From: Oscheius tipulae
Taxonomy: Eukaryota; Nematoda; Chromadorea; Rhabditida; Rhabditidae
DNA: 64,000 nt
Reading direction: 5' to 3'
Assembly: GCA_037178975.1 (NCBI GenBank)
Contig: JASJZH010000005.1
Coordinates: 6,696,001 to 6,760,000 of the forward strand
This document shows, piece by piece, positions 46,938 to 59,325 of the stretch. The first letter of the stretch is position 1. Every line of letters begins with the position of its first letter. A program made the translations under genes and the position numbers. The notes beneath the pieces were generated by a model, which did not search any database, had not been told where the DNA came from, and saw only the letters and a program-made list of their open reading frames with translations.

Positions 46938-47782
46938 CTAGCAGTAGAGCCAATTCTCATAGCACTGTTTCGAATCCGTTGTCCTTCTCGTTGCTTTGAC
47001 GAGATGCGGAGGAGCTGGAATTGTTTCGTAGATGGAAAAGTAGAAAAGAGATTGGAAAAGAGAGGGGAGGGGGAAACAAGATTGTTGCGGGAGTCTACAG
47101 TATGCCAACGTTTCAAAGGTAGTACGAAACATTCTTTCTAAGAGCAGTGCGTCAAAGTACGAAAGTGTTACATAGTCGTGTGTGCTGGTGAGATTATGGG
47201 GGACCGACGCAATGATCAGCCTAAACACACCGGGCTCAGATATTAATAGTCGAGCAAAGAATTTTGTCTGAAAAGACCATAGATGGAGCTGAGACAGAGA
47301 GGAAAACATGTTATCTGCTGAAGAAAGTTCATCGAGTAAACAGGACTGACAAACAGGGTATTCAAAAACAAGCTTCCCAGTCAGTGTGTGTTCCATATAG
47401 ATGAAAAGAGAAACGTCATAATTGAATGACGTCGAGACCAATTTGTAGCCAGCTGTGAAGGTTTGATAGAGTACTGGGTAAACAGAAGACGGGTATTAGA
47501 AACGTGGTTTCTTGGAATCTCTCTCCCATACCATCTCGTCATTTTATCTTTTTGCAAAATCTCAGAACTTTGGGGGATTCGAGCAAACTCGGTCTTCAGT
47601 ATCTTAAGACTAGAGATTGCGACAGAAATTTGGAAACATGGAAACGTCCAGTTTTGAGCATAAAAAGGTTTAGTGCTTTTCTGAAGCAAACCCAGACCAA
47701 ATTCAGAAAAACATTGCCTCAGCAGTTTCTTATCTAAATTAGTGCTGAAAGGCACGGAAGTTCCGCCACCTCGCCTCCACAA
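46938..47782 (-). CDS. F-box-like gene or relic
   Basis: Two overlapping open stretches on the minus strand. The first (about 47747-47570, NLDKKLLRQCFSEFGLGLL then QKSTKPFYAQN) looks like an F-box end. The second (from about 47452, YDVSLFIYMEHTLTGKLVF, FSSLSQLHLWSF, LSYFDALLLERMF) looks like its Leu/Trp-spaced C-terminus. The joint between them is not phase-clean with the donors I see, so it may be degraded. Confidence 0.3.
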
Positions 47783-47999
47783 AAAATTTAATTAGAAACG
47801 GAAAAGACCCGAGAACTTCCTCACATGTTTTGTTGAGCACAACAAAGGGCTTCCAAACAAAAAGTGATGTGATCCTTTCGTGATTGAGTTAATCTATGAA
47901 ACATTTTCTGGTGAGCAAAAAACGCTAGAGAGAACACTTGTCAAACAATCAGTGAAATGCCAATTTGAAGATAAGAGTATTGAGAAAGATAGAAGAAAA

Positions 48000-49700
48000 A
48001 CCAAATCTGCTTTTAACATAATGACAACCGACTTTAAAAAAGATCAAAATCGATAGGGAAAGCCACTAAATGATGATGCAAATGCTTGACAGCCATCATT
48101 CTTTGGCTCTCAAAACGTCAGACTCTCTGCAAATTTAAAGCAACCCTAAAGACTGACAACACTAGACAGAGTGCGGGAAAGACCATATCAAGTGGGTGCA
48201 CAAGGGGTCTAGGAGGGCGGAATGTGATAGCTGGTCGAGCGAGAGAGGACTGGGCGGGACGTGCTAGAGTCAGAGAGGACCAGTCCGTAGGCAATTGTGG
48301 AGAGGCGAGACGCCAGAGACGCAGGTTTTAGCTTCGGAGCATCGATTCTCAAAGACTGTGTTTCAATCGGAATGGAGGATATTGTACCCAAGTAGGTTTT
48401 ATACCCAGATTCCGTGAAGTAAATAGATGGCAGAACAGTTTGTGACCAATGGCACGTGGAGTGGGCAGAGTCACGAGGGAGTAGAGGACCCGGGAGCAAA
48501 CAAGTCAGTATCTTGAAATTAGGAGAATGCTCGAATCAAAATAGCTGGCGGAGAGGGCAAAATGTTCAGAATACCGAGCCCAACTTATGTCACTACCTAC
48601 ACAAATTGGAGGTATGACGGGCAACAGATGTAGTCTCTATCAGAAAAGCCGACTGAGTTCATGTTCATGAAGTTCAGAAGAACAGTCTTGGGTATCCGAT
48701 TTGCAACTTTCGGGAATTACGCGAATGATCTCCGCTTATCTACATTAGGAATGAAGTCCCAGACGATCTCACAACAGATTTCTGACCCAGTCGAGACAGT
48801 CAGAGCGATACCGCTATGGAAGTGAGCTTCCAGTCGAAAGGCCAAAGTGACTACTAGGCCTTGGAAAAGTGTCGTGGTCATGGCTACGGCTGGAGAAGCA
48901 AAATGGCATTATCATTAAAACGCTCGTTAAAAAGAAGTAGACACTGGCCAACGTTGGATAATGTTTCGTAACGTGACTTGGTAAGTGAGTAACATCAACA
49001 CAAAGAAAAGCTCCGGTTTCAAAACCTGACGCGAAAGATGCGTTGTCCCTGGCTACCCAAAGCTAAACAATGCTGCCACCCTCAGCTGTTTTTCTTCTTT
49101 CTTCTTTGTAGCCGGAAGAACATTCAGAGACAGGAAAAAGTCTCATTTCCTTTTTGATTCATAGGATACAAACACGGGGGCTGATTCAGCCGCAATCAAA
49201 GGTTTCTACAGAGAATTCTGACGGAGTCGCGACGAACAGAGATTAATTTGTGACGGGGAAAAAGACATGTCAATAAGTGGAAAAATGAGCGGGGCCGGTC
49301 AGAGAGCTTGTTGTCCAGGAAGTGCGGAGGGATCACCTGTCAGAGAGGACAGTTGTCTCTCGTTTTTGAGGAGAAAACGTGAGCATCACAATAATTGTAA
49401 TCTTTAGGCCTTGTTATGGCTGGAATCGATGAGCAGCTATTGTTTGTCTTGTCTGTGTTGAACAGGGTGAAGCAAAAACATTTCGGATTCATGTGATTCG
49501 ATAAAAATGACTGTGATTCGGGGAAAGTGAGTCAGAGCAGCGAATCAGATATAACGGGCAATTTTTAAGAATGGAACTGAAGTGAAGTACACGATCAATT
49601 TTTCTCTTTTCGACTGGTTTGGATATATTGTTCAAAATAGTACTTGGCAAAGAGATAGAAGGTAGTTATTAGAAGCCCAGCTGCCCCACAGACTGTACAG
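48000..49700. other. Gene-poor stretch
   Basis: No exon supported; + strand purine-rich, as in the introns of the minus-strand RasGAP gene. Could be a long 5' intron of PRL. Confidence 0.4.
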
Positions 49701-49829
49701 ATGGGCCATACTAACTCTTCCCCAGACACTAGCTGTCAACTAGCCAAAGGTTTCCAGCCATCGGTTCTCTTTCTTCACACAAGATACAGACACGAAATAA
49801 GGGGGCGTATACGAGACTTGCTCTTACCA

Positions 49830-50049
49830 ATTTCCGGCCAATCATTTCCCCATGCGTCAACACCTTCGTCTCAAAACAATGTTGCTTTTCCCACGTCAAC
49901 TGTATGTTCTTTCCTCTAGAATATATAATACTGATACGAGAGTTCTCCTCGGCAAACATCTGAATCATAACCTTGACGTTTATGAGCACATTTGGCAAGC
50001 TTCTTCGTTTTCCTCGAGAGTCACGCGAGGACTTTAACGAGTCTCGCAA
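49830..50049 (-). pseudogene. Possible minus-strand exon or F-box-like fragment
   Basis: Open frame (VLINVKVMIQMFAEENSRI, EMIGRKL) ending at a good GTAAGA donor. A further stretch at 50725-50650 (EEANLFRLSKNFDALISF) resembles the end of an F-box. No complete gene can be built. Confidence 0.2.
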
Positions 50050-50807
50050 CCATGATAAGGTTCGCGAGAAGCTGTGAGACTTTTTGGAAAACAGCTGTGT
50101 TCGGGAATAAAGGAACAGAGAGAGGGGACCAAAAACTAAAAGGGTTTACAAACTACGAGAGGGCCAAAAGCCAACTTGAGAAAGAAGAGTTTTTTGCAGC
50201 TTATTACAACCAAAGAACTTGGTTCAAATTCTAACGTTGGAATCAAAAGATTAGGATTTGCAGCTGTCCAATGTCTGGGCTATTTCTATACTTTTTAGTT
50301 CTACAGCTCAATGAAAAAGAGAAATTGCTATAAAGACAGTATGAAAATAACGGTTCTCCGTTATTCTCACCTGAACCTGATCAATGCCAAAAGTTGTCTT
50401 TTTACTGAGAGATTCCCAACGGTTCGCTGGCCTAATTCTGGATTTTCAATCCCATTCGCGTCATGTTTCCGGGCCCACAAACCCCCTTCTTCCGGTCCCA
50501 ATTCCTGAATCATGGTCTCGCAAGTCTCATAAGACAAAGACTACAAGTCAGCCAGGGAGAACAATAGCTGTGTCTGGAAATGGATTTGAAGATGATGGCG
50601 TGTCGAGACGGTTTGAACTTGTCACACTGATAAAACGAGGTCGAAAGGTGCTGGAACAAGACACGAAAAGCTGATAAGGGCGTCGAAGTTTTTCGAAAGT
50701 CTGAACAAGTTAGCTTCCTCAACATCGATATTTATTGACAAACTTTCCACAAGATTCTATGAGAAAAGTTTGTAGAATGTATTACCCTCCAATATATAAA
50801 GCACGAA

Positions 50808-50841
50808 GATAGCATCGAGGACCCAAGTTCTCGATGCTATC
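50808..50841. repeat. Perfect 12-bp inverted repeat (hairpin)
   Basis: Arms GATAGCATCGAG (50808-50819) and CTCGATGCTATC (50830-50841), 10-nt loop, directly left of the kinase relic. Confidence 0.9.
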
Positions 50842-52104
50842 CTCGAGCTCATTCAGCTGGATGCGGGGAGGAAGGTTCGTGGCTAGACGATTCAGAAGAA
50901 ACTTGGAGACGGAGATTTCGGTGCTGTTGTCAAGTGTCAGAGCAAAAAGAACGAGCTATTTGCTCACAAAGTAGAGGGTAAAGACATACGTTGGATTGAG
51001 TCTGGCTGACCTGAAGGCTGGTTCTCCAAATTGAAAATTCAGCTATTACACCGCTATCTCTGTCGATATCTAAGCACTCGAGGCTCTGGAAGACCTTCAT
51101 GGAATCGGCTACTTTCATCGTGATGTAGATCTTTGGTCTCTCTACAAAAATGAAGATTCTAGAGGTCAAGCCGGGTAACTATATCATTGAACGGGCAGAG
51201 TTGAACGAGTTGAGAAAAGGCATACGTACTCGACTTTGGTATGGCCAGAAAGTTTGTTCACGATGACGGAACGATCAAGAAGCCACGAGCCACGGCCCAC
51301 TTCCGTGGTACTGTCAAGTAGCTGTCATGGTCAGCTGTCATGCCGGAAGAGAGCTATGTCGACAGGACGGCTGTGAGACCTAGCGTTACATGTTACTAAT
51401 CCTGTTTCGACGTAAATTGAGATTTTTTCCAGGCTGTTCGACCAAAGGATCTCTGCCTTGGAAGAACCTGCAGAATATAATTTGTCGGGAACGAGAAGAG
51501 GGCAGTCCGAATGACTGGAGAGATCGGAATCAAAAGAATTTTTGGCTGCTGTCCAGAGAGTACATCGACATTTTGCGATACATTGGCACTGGCAAGTTTT
51601 TCAAGGGACCCGATTACAGCAATATGTATTTATTGTTGAGAAGGGCTATAGTCAGCACGGCGGTGAAAGAATATCCCTATGGGAAGGATATCTGATGGCC
51701 AAGATGCAGGAGGAGAAGAACCCTCTGAAGAAAGAAGAAGGAGGAGCCACCGAAGAAAGAGGAAAAAAAGAAGAAACTCCCAAAAAGGAGGAAAAGAAGG
51801 AAGAAGCACCGAAGAAAGAAGAAGAGAAGTGAGAAAGAAAGTCTCAGTTCTTGAGGCAAATAAAAAGACCTCGTATGATAAGCTGAAAGGTCAGGTTTCG
51901 AAGAAGAACGTCTCCGATCTAAAAGTGAACACGAAGGTGTCCGACTTGGAGGAGAAGAAGAAGGTCACCGAGTTGGAGCAGAAAGCATCGACTCTAGTGT
52001 CGAAGAAAAAACAGGTCGGGGCAAAGAAGACGGCTGTAGAGGATAAAAAGAAAAAAAACCTACCTGCAGTCTCTACGATAAGTGGTCAAAAAGGCAATCC
52101 ATAA
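50842..52104 (+). pseudogene. Broken TTBK/CK1-type protein kinase
   Basis: Fragments of one kinase appear in order on the + strand: the glycine loop (KKLGDGDFGAVVKC, 50897-50938), ALEDLHGIGYFHRD (51078-51119), KPGNYIIERAELNELRK (from 51163), LDFGMARKFVHDDGTIKK, RATAHFRGTVK (51230-51319), SLPWKNL (about 51445), REYIDILRYI...FKGPDYSNMYLLL (51555-51640), and a Lys/Glu-rich tail to 52104. Breaks: TAG at 50884-50886 where the family usually has Trp before the loop; most of the N-lobe is missing between about 50985 and 51078; a 13-bp tandem duplication at 51320-51342 shifts frame; further frame changes near 51690 and 51830. Some introns still have sound borders, so decay looks recent. CK1/TTBK-like kinases are a greatly expanded family in nematodes. 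Confidence 0.7.
51320..51342 (+). repeat. 13-bp tandem duplication inside the kinase relic
   Basis: AGCTGTCATG occurs at 51320-51329 and again at 51333-51342 (period 13), right after the conserved FRGTVK, breaking the frame. Confidence 0.85.
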
Positions 52105-55100
52105 ATAATAGTATAGAATGTCCCAATGATCCGATAAGCGTAGGTGTTTAACCAGTACTGTTCAGTAACATTTACTTCAGTTTGATGAGAAAATAGGGTG
52201 GCCCTGTTCTTTGTTGTTTTGGTAATACATCTTTACCCAACTCGACAGACCAGTTTTGCTAGAGAACAAGTCCAAGATACAAGGGAAGTTAAAGAGTTCT
52301 GATGAGAAAGTACTCACTAACCTGAACTAGAAGAAGACGACAGTACAGGACAAAAACTGACGAACAACTGGCGGTCTCGAAGGGAGCAAAGGCAATGACA
52401 AGTTACAAGAAGATAGTCAAAAAAGGGATTATGCTTGACATGACAACGTCTGCTCGACTTGCCTATTCTTGTCAACGAATATCGTGGACAGAACGGCGAC
52501 GATCTTTTCACAATAGACCAAGTTCTAGTATTGTTACGCTAACTCTCAGACTCGCATTCCAACCAACAAAGAGAAAGTATTGCCCGCAAGCACTGTACTA
52601 ATAAGATACGTATGTAATGGAAGGAAATGATTTTCCTTTGACCAGCAATGACTCGGCAGACCACGGGAACTGTAGTGTGTACCTCCAACTATATATTTCC
52701 CACAGTTAGACAGACTAGAAAGAAGGGCAAATTCGACGGGAATGAGAAGATGAAGTCATTATCTCTGAACTAGATAAGAATGTCCGGCGGAGACACTTTT
52801 CTTGACTCACCCTCTCCTCCTTTTGAGACTCTAAAGCACCACCTGCGGCCTCTGTTGACCTCATCATGCTAATCCGCAGCCAAATGACACCTGGTCAGAA
52901 GGCATTGATACCCCGCTCTCAAATCATCCGAATAAAGACAGCTGGCTCCCTTGCCTAATTTCTGTAATTTGAGCCGGGGAAAAGGGTAAGGCAAAACAAA
53001 TAAATGTGACTACCATTTCTGTTTCTCTAACTTTTCTCTGTCATTTAAGGATTTACATTTTAACTCTGCCACATTAGTCAACTCAGCACTCTTGTCAGCA
53101 TGATAACGTTTGTCCTTTCATTTCTAACAACTTCTTATTCGACTATTTCAACACTAACCACCTGTTCTTGTCAAACTCTTGACATATTAGTTTCGATTCT
53201 GATTGACATGCTTGCCTTTTCCAGCTTCAAAGTTTTTTTTTCTTAAAAACGGTTATCAGCTCAAGCTGTCAAACCTAGCACTTTTCTGCCCCATCGGACT
53301 CATTATGACCTTGCAAACTTGGCACCTGCGGTCATTCAGAACCGGTTTGAATGAATCTTACTCAGTCTGTCTCCTTCCTTCTCCTGTACACCCTTGGCTG
53401 GTGACAAATAGCACCCATAGCAGGTAGTATGTCCATCGGGCAGCCGGCCTCTTTCTGACCGATGACTCTCAAAGAGGCGGCTGTTGTTTCGGCCGGTCAT
53501 AAAATCATGATCAAAGGTGGACAATGGGCGCCCCTGACCCATTGATTTCCGACTGCTTAAAATACTTTTCACACTATTTATTGTCTCTCGTTCCCTCTCC
53601 CCCTACACTATTTTGCTCGGCCTAATTACATTTCGCCTTTCGCTCAAATCACACACAACGTCTCTTCTTGGTCTGAGATCACTTTTTGCTTCAAGATTAA
53701 ATCAGGAATTTGCCTGCGGAATCCGAAGCACTGAACATCCTCCTATCAGAACTAGTTAAGCACTCTAAAACAAACAATTTCCGGCTTATGCCTTGGCTTC
53801 CTTTCGAAAAGTTAAATTCAGTGAAAGAGTCACAAAAACCACAAGCTCCGCCTTCTTGCCTCCCCTGTACGTAAGACGGTTTCTGACCTGGCAATGGTCT
53901 GTTTACGGCAGTGTTGCGCAAGTCCAAACCCTCTCTCCTCCCTAATCTACCGATGCTCACATTTCTTCTTCTTTCTTCCATTCCAATCTACGCAATGTGT
54001 TGCATGTGCTGCTGAGACCGCTGTTCTTGTCGAAGGGCCACTTTACGCAGAGAGCCAATTGTTCCCATCCATCACTTTTTCCCTAATTACTGCATAAGAT
54101 CATAAAGATGTGAGAGCACACCTGTCGTCGCGAACCGGACGCTGATGACCTTCGCACACTTTTTCCGGCTCGCGCGTCCTTCGACTATCACTGGTCAAAA
54201 AAATGGGAAGGAGACTCGGTCGCTGACCCGCCGTAATTGCCATTGTGCCATGGCGCCCGTCCGTCTTTCTTGCACAAGCGTCTTTGTCACGCTCATTAAT
54301 GCACATTTCCCTCTGCAGATTTATATTCTCTTCCACACAATTGGTCTCTGTTTTTCGAATCTCTGATCGATCGATTTCGAGCATCATCCATCTTCTCCCA
54401 GTCCCTCTTCTCCACACTCAGCTGTTGAAAAACGTCTGCTGATAGCGGCGATAAGAGCTTTCGACAGTCTTTTATTATACTTTTGATCAACCAGAAGAAA
54501 CAATAGCTATCTGGCTTTTCTTGCTTCACGCCCATAAATCTGTCTGACCTATTGACTTCGCAAGTTGTTATCGCACGCCTCGGCCGGATCGTAAATTTTC
54601 TGGAACACAGATGGTGCGATCTTAACGTAGAACTATTACTTCACCTCTACTATTCGAGAGTTTTGCTTCGAAGTTTCTTCCTTCCGCACAGTACTTATAG
54701 AAGCTCTTTGAAAGAACAGACTGTCAGATTCGACATTTCTAAGCCACCTATTTCCTTACTTGACTGCCTGAAAGGGTACCTGGCTTCGTACACTTCGGTG
54801 TCCGGATCCTGTAAGTTTCCGGAAAACTTTGTCTAACTGGTCGACAGACAAACTTTTGATCAAAACATGTTTTCTTTCCACTCTGACCCCAACAAGATTT
54901 CCTGCCTAATCAAGTGTCTCACTCTGTGTGTTTTCTCATTGACTTTCTGCCCACTTCTCGCCTAATCCCATGTTGTGTCGCTCACTCCAGGTGCTCTGAC
55001 CAAACAGAGTGAGCGTCTTTTTGGCATCATCGTCTTCCTTTTCAAATCACGGCTAATACAATTGTGGCCGTCCCGGGCGCGACACGAGGACTCTGTACCT

Positions 55101-56630
55101 TTTCGGCCTGCTGAATCAGCCAGCCCGACACCCTGTTCTCTCTCTCTCTCTCTCTCTCTCTTAAACTATTCGGACCACGTGTGGGAATATTGCTCCGGGC
55201 CTACTACTCTCTGCAATAAGACAGCCTGACCTTTCTCTCTCCCCCTAATTAGTTCGCTGCTTGGGAAAAGAAGATGGAACGTTTATAACCACGCGCATAG
55301 CCTGTGCAAACAGATTTTGCTGAAGCCGAAGCCAAGGAAGAACGGGCAGTAATCTGTTGTTGGCGCCTTTTTAGCGTTCTAGCTAATCATAGGACCGTTT
55401 TTGGGAACTGTCTTTGGCTTAGTTTTCAACGCTTTTCTGTCTGGGGATCCAAGCTTCAAGGGCTCTAATTTAACTGAACAGATAGGAGCCGATGGCCGAA
55501 CCAGTCGGTCAGAGTCCACACGTGCTTCAAGTCTCCTAAAAATTCTTTCGACGGCTTCTTTTGTGCTGCCGAAGCCTCTTGATCTCAAGTTATGCTCGCG
55601 CCCTTTTGAACATCAGAAATAATTCAAGGCGGCCGTGCGAATCCCCTCCTCTTGCAACTGGACTCCTTGAAAAAAGAGGCAGCCGAAGGTGAGCTTCCAT
55701 TCTCTCTCTTCAGCCTTTGATTGACACCCGCCCGCCGTAGCTGCGTCAACCGACGAGGCAGACCACAAATTTCGAACCTCTCACTCTTATCCTCTCCGGT
55801 AATTTGATATGTAGTGTGAGAATGGAAGGAATAGCCACCAAGACGAATTTTGTCAGAGATAACGGCGCCAACTGACAGCTTAATTGTTCTTCCTCGGACT
55901 AGGCTATTTATCAGGACAAGTGGGGAAGCGACGACTTTTTGTCTGAGGAGGGTCCTCGATTCGATCAATCCAAGAGCTAGAGCTCACGAGAGGACTAGGA
56001 TGAAGAGTTAATGAGATTGTCTTCGTGGCCATGTTTTGAAGTCTCTTTGGTTCTTATTGTGAATTGGCCCAGTGAACTCTTTCCAAATCATAGTTGATTC
56101 TTCTCATTTTGACAACGTCTGAACATCGCTTGAAATGAGTACATTTTTGAACTTTCAAAGTATTAATGGTTTATCTTCGTTACCACTCCTACGGAAAATG
56201 TTGAAAACTTCGCATTTACTTTTGTGTTTGCCATATCCAAAGCTTGCAAACCATTCCCAAAGTCTCACCTTTCAAATGTCAACAAAACTGCTAACAAACC
56301 GCTCTCAAGTTTTCAAAGATCCTCTCCTACTGAACACGTTATCCCGTCAGTGCTATCCCGAGAGTTTCCCGCTCTTCAACCCGTCTCTTGACTCTCACTC
56401 TCTTAGACAAAACAAGCACTTACAAGTAATTCCTTCTTCCTTTTTACTCCCAGTTATGTCTAATCCCGGTGTCCAAAAGACGACCTCCCGCGCTCCGCCC
56501 ATTACACCTCCACACTCTCGCTCATCTTCCAGCCACCTTGTGCCCTCTTGATAATCAGATGGTGGTGCGAATTGAGTGTTTGTCTTTTCTCAAGTGTCTC
56601 CTTCCCTTCTCTCATTGCAACTTCTTGTTG
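52105..56630. other. Long non-coding stretch, probable divergent promoter region
   Basis: No gene supported. Left of about 52.8 kb the + strand is purine-rich; right of it the + strand is strongly C/T-rich up to the RYK start. A (CT)n microsatellite lies at 55137-55161. Long open frames here (for example 56135-56551) are Ser/Leu/Pro-rich products of the C/T bias. Confidence 0.5.
55137..55161 (+). repeat. (CT)n microsatellite
   Basis: About 12 CT units in a row. Confidence 0.95.
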
Positions 56631-56636
56631 TTTCAG
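56627..56636 (+). promoter_or_regulatory. Splice acceptor ahead of the RYK start (trans-splice or 5'UTR)
   Basis: GTTGTTTCAG ends 14 nt before ATG 56651, after a pyrimidine-rich tract; typical of a spliced-leader acceptor. Confidence 0.55.
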
Positions 56637-56650
56637 ACACTACAAATGAC

Positions 56651-59325
56651 ATGATCTGGCCTCTTCTGCTCCTTCCTTTCTTCACGGTTGCCTGGGCTCA
56701 GGTCAATCTGTTCATCAGCAATGCCGAAATGAATAGGACTTTGGGTAGGAAACTTTTGATAATGCTATAAAAACTTTGGCTCAGGTCTTCATGCAGAGAT
56801 GAACTACGTGGAGAATGGAATTGTCAACACTTACGCAACCAAGTTCAACTACCGAGTGGACTCACACATTGACCATGTCACTTTTACATGGCATGCCAGT
56901 GGAAAAGTACAGTTGCCCTTATACAAGAATTAGATTTTTGCTGCAAGCTTGCATATATGGTGTGTCGAGTTGCGCGACAGAAATCAGGAGGGTTCGCCTT
57001 GGAATTCATTTTCCTTTCGTATTTATTTGTTGGAGACAGCTCCATGTTTTTGATTACGAGCAACTGACCGAAAATGATTAGTTTGGGAGTAAAAACCAAC
57101 TATTGAATGTGCATTTTGCGGCATCTTAACACGCACTCGATGACCTATTCAAGTCCTCTTTTTGCGCAGAGCATCTTCAATAACTCTCATATTCAACGTG
57201 TCACGTGGTGGTCCTTGATCAATCCCGATTTCAGTATCACTACATGGCTCGGGTCGACTCGGAAGACATGTCTGTTCTGCCGGTTCTTCATATCCCGACC
57301 AGTGGAGAGGTTCCTCATCAGCCACAGGGTTCGTTGATACGATTTAACCTCTTCCTACGGCGGCGGCTTCCAAGCTAATTGCCGAATCCATTTTTCAAGC
57401 TCGGCCATTTATGTCAGCGAGCCGGGTCGCTCTGGAAATGAATGAGCAGCCTGGGAGGCAAAAACAAGGAGAAGAATATTCTAAAGGGGGATCAAACTCT
57501 GGATTAGAACTCTTTTACAGCCTTCTCGGTCGAGTACCGCTGTGCCGGACATCGTTCCGGACAGTTTGTGGTCAGTCTCTTCTTCAACTTCTCGTCTCCA
57601 CACTCACCGAAATCAACGGTAGTTCGTCTGAAGCAGGAGAAGATCTGTGCCAGTCGGGATGGTCGACGTGGTCTGGCCGGTGGAGGAACAGCAGCTGAAG
57701 AGTACGAGCAGACTGGGGACGGAGTCCAGGACACGTTCTACATCATCATAGGCAAGTTTTCTGGTTCCAAAGAACAATAATGTTTTAGTGGTGGCAGGAA
57801 TCTTCCTCCTCATTGTGGCCATCCTGTTGATCTCATTTTTCCGTCGTTCCAAGAAGGAAAGCACAGTCTGTACCCCGACCCCTCCCCGTCTGTCTGCTCG
57901 TCCTGTCTCTGTTGCCAGTCGACCGTCTTTCAAAGCTTCTCTTCGAGGTTCAATGCAGCCCTTCCTCACCTCCACTCCTATCCGACAACGTAAGTCTCAC
58001 GTTATGTTGGACACGTATTTGTTCATTATAGCACCGCCGTCCACAGCTCACTCTCTCTTGGACTCTGCCCCGTCCACCTCGGCATCCACTGATCCCGGGA
58101 GCATTTTCTTTGAGCGCCCCAGCCATGTCGATGTCCGCAAAGCTTTGGTCACTCTCCATGCTGATCGAGAACTCTTCAATGTGCTTCCCTACTTTGAGGG
58201 ACAAGGAACTTTTGGCGAGATGCGGTTCGCCATCTGGAGACAGCCGGACGATGTGAATAACGGAGATGTAGATGACGAGGAAGACGCGCCTTGTCACGAC
58301 GAAGCGGTACTTTCTTCTTGGGGCCAGCCTCAAAATACTTTTAGATGCTGTGCAAGACCCTGAAGAAGAACGCGACACCTGCGCATCTAGAGAAGTTCCT
58401 TCAGGAAGCATTCGCCTTTCATGCCCTCCCTCCTCATGCAAACTTGGCTCAAGTGGCATGTGCTGCCTCTTTCGGCAAGTTCGAAAATCCTGAATCAGTC
58501 GTCGACTTTCCTCTGATCTGCTATCGACATCAGGGCTTCGGAAACCTGAGAAAGTTTCTACAGAACTGTCGAGAGGACAACAAGAAAGGCTTGTCTCTTT
58601 TGAAATAGAAACTGACCATGACTTCAGGTGCCCTGCGAACCCAAGAGCTCGTTTCTTTGTGTCTACAGTTAAGTAGAGCTCTGGTTCACATCCACAAGCA
58701 CAAACTATTGCACAAGGACATATCGGCGAGGAACTGTATAATCTCGGAGGTCGGGACTCGTCTTGTGGTGCAGCTGTGCGACTCGGCTCTCTCGAAGGAT
58801 ATCTTCCCAGGAGATTACCATTGTCTCGGGGACAACGACAACCGACCGATAAAGTGGATGCCTCCGGAAGCCATTGCCCAGAGGCAGATGAGCAGTGCAG
58901 GCGATGTGGTGAGTACTCTACCTGCTCTTGAAAGTAGTCTAACAATCAGAACAAAACAAACGTTTTGACAGTCATCCAACGAAACCCCTTATTTCAGTGG
59001 TCTTTTGGTGTCCTCTGCTGGGAAATCTTCTCCCTGGGAGCTATTCCCTACGCGGACATCGACGCCGAAGACATGCAAGAAGCGGTGCTACGCGGTGTGC
59101 GCCTCTCGCAGCCGTTCAACTGTCCCGATCAAATGTGAGTCATCATTGCGACTCACAGACTGACTGACCGGCCTATCCGGTCCTCGATCTGTTTATTATC
59201 CAAACTGTTTCAGGTTTAACGTCATGTTTTGCTGTTGGCGCGAAAGACCCAAAGAGCGTCCCAGTGCCGAGCATGTCAACGGAGCACTGGAGCAGTTCAG
59301 TGTGCAGCTGACGCAGTTCGTCTAG
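56651..59325 (+). CDS. lin-18: RYK/LIN-18/Derailed Wnt co-receptor (pseudokinase)
   Basis: Ten exons in phase: 56651-56744, 56785-56906, 57235-57328, 57521-57751, 57789-57989, 58032-58306, 58345-58588, 58628-58908, 58998-59134, 59214-59325; 596 aa (human RYK 607). Signal peptide (IWPLLLLPFFTVAWA), WIF domain (VNLFISNAEMNRTLGLHAE, VTFTWHASGK, SGEVPHQPQ), a transmembrane helix (IIIVVAGIFLLIVAILLISF), then a kinase-like domain. Binds Wnt through the WIF domain. The kinase core has the family's non-canonical residues: HKDISARN for HRD, DSALSKD for DFG, with DYHCLGDNDNRPIKWMPPEA. The C-terminus TQFV could bind PDZ domains. Introns 57752-57788 and 58589-58627 begin with GC, not GT. Recognition is secure; the latter intron's GC donor is non-consensus. 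Confidence 0.96.

Noticed and set aside
56135-56551. 138-codon open frame on + just left of RYK
   Set aside because: Ser/Leu/Pro-rich product expected from the C/T-rich strand; no signal peptide or domain, no acceptor joining it to RYK.
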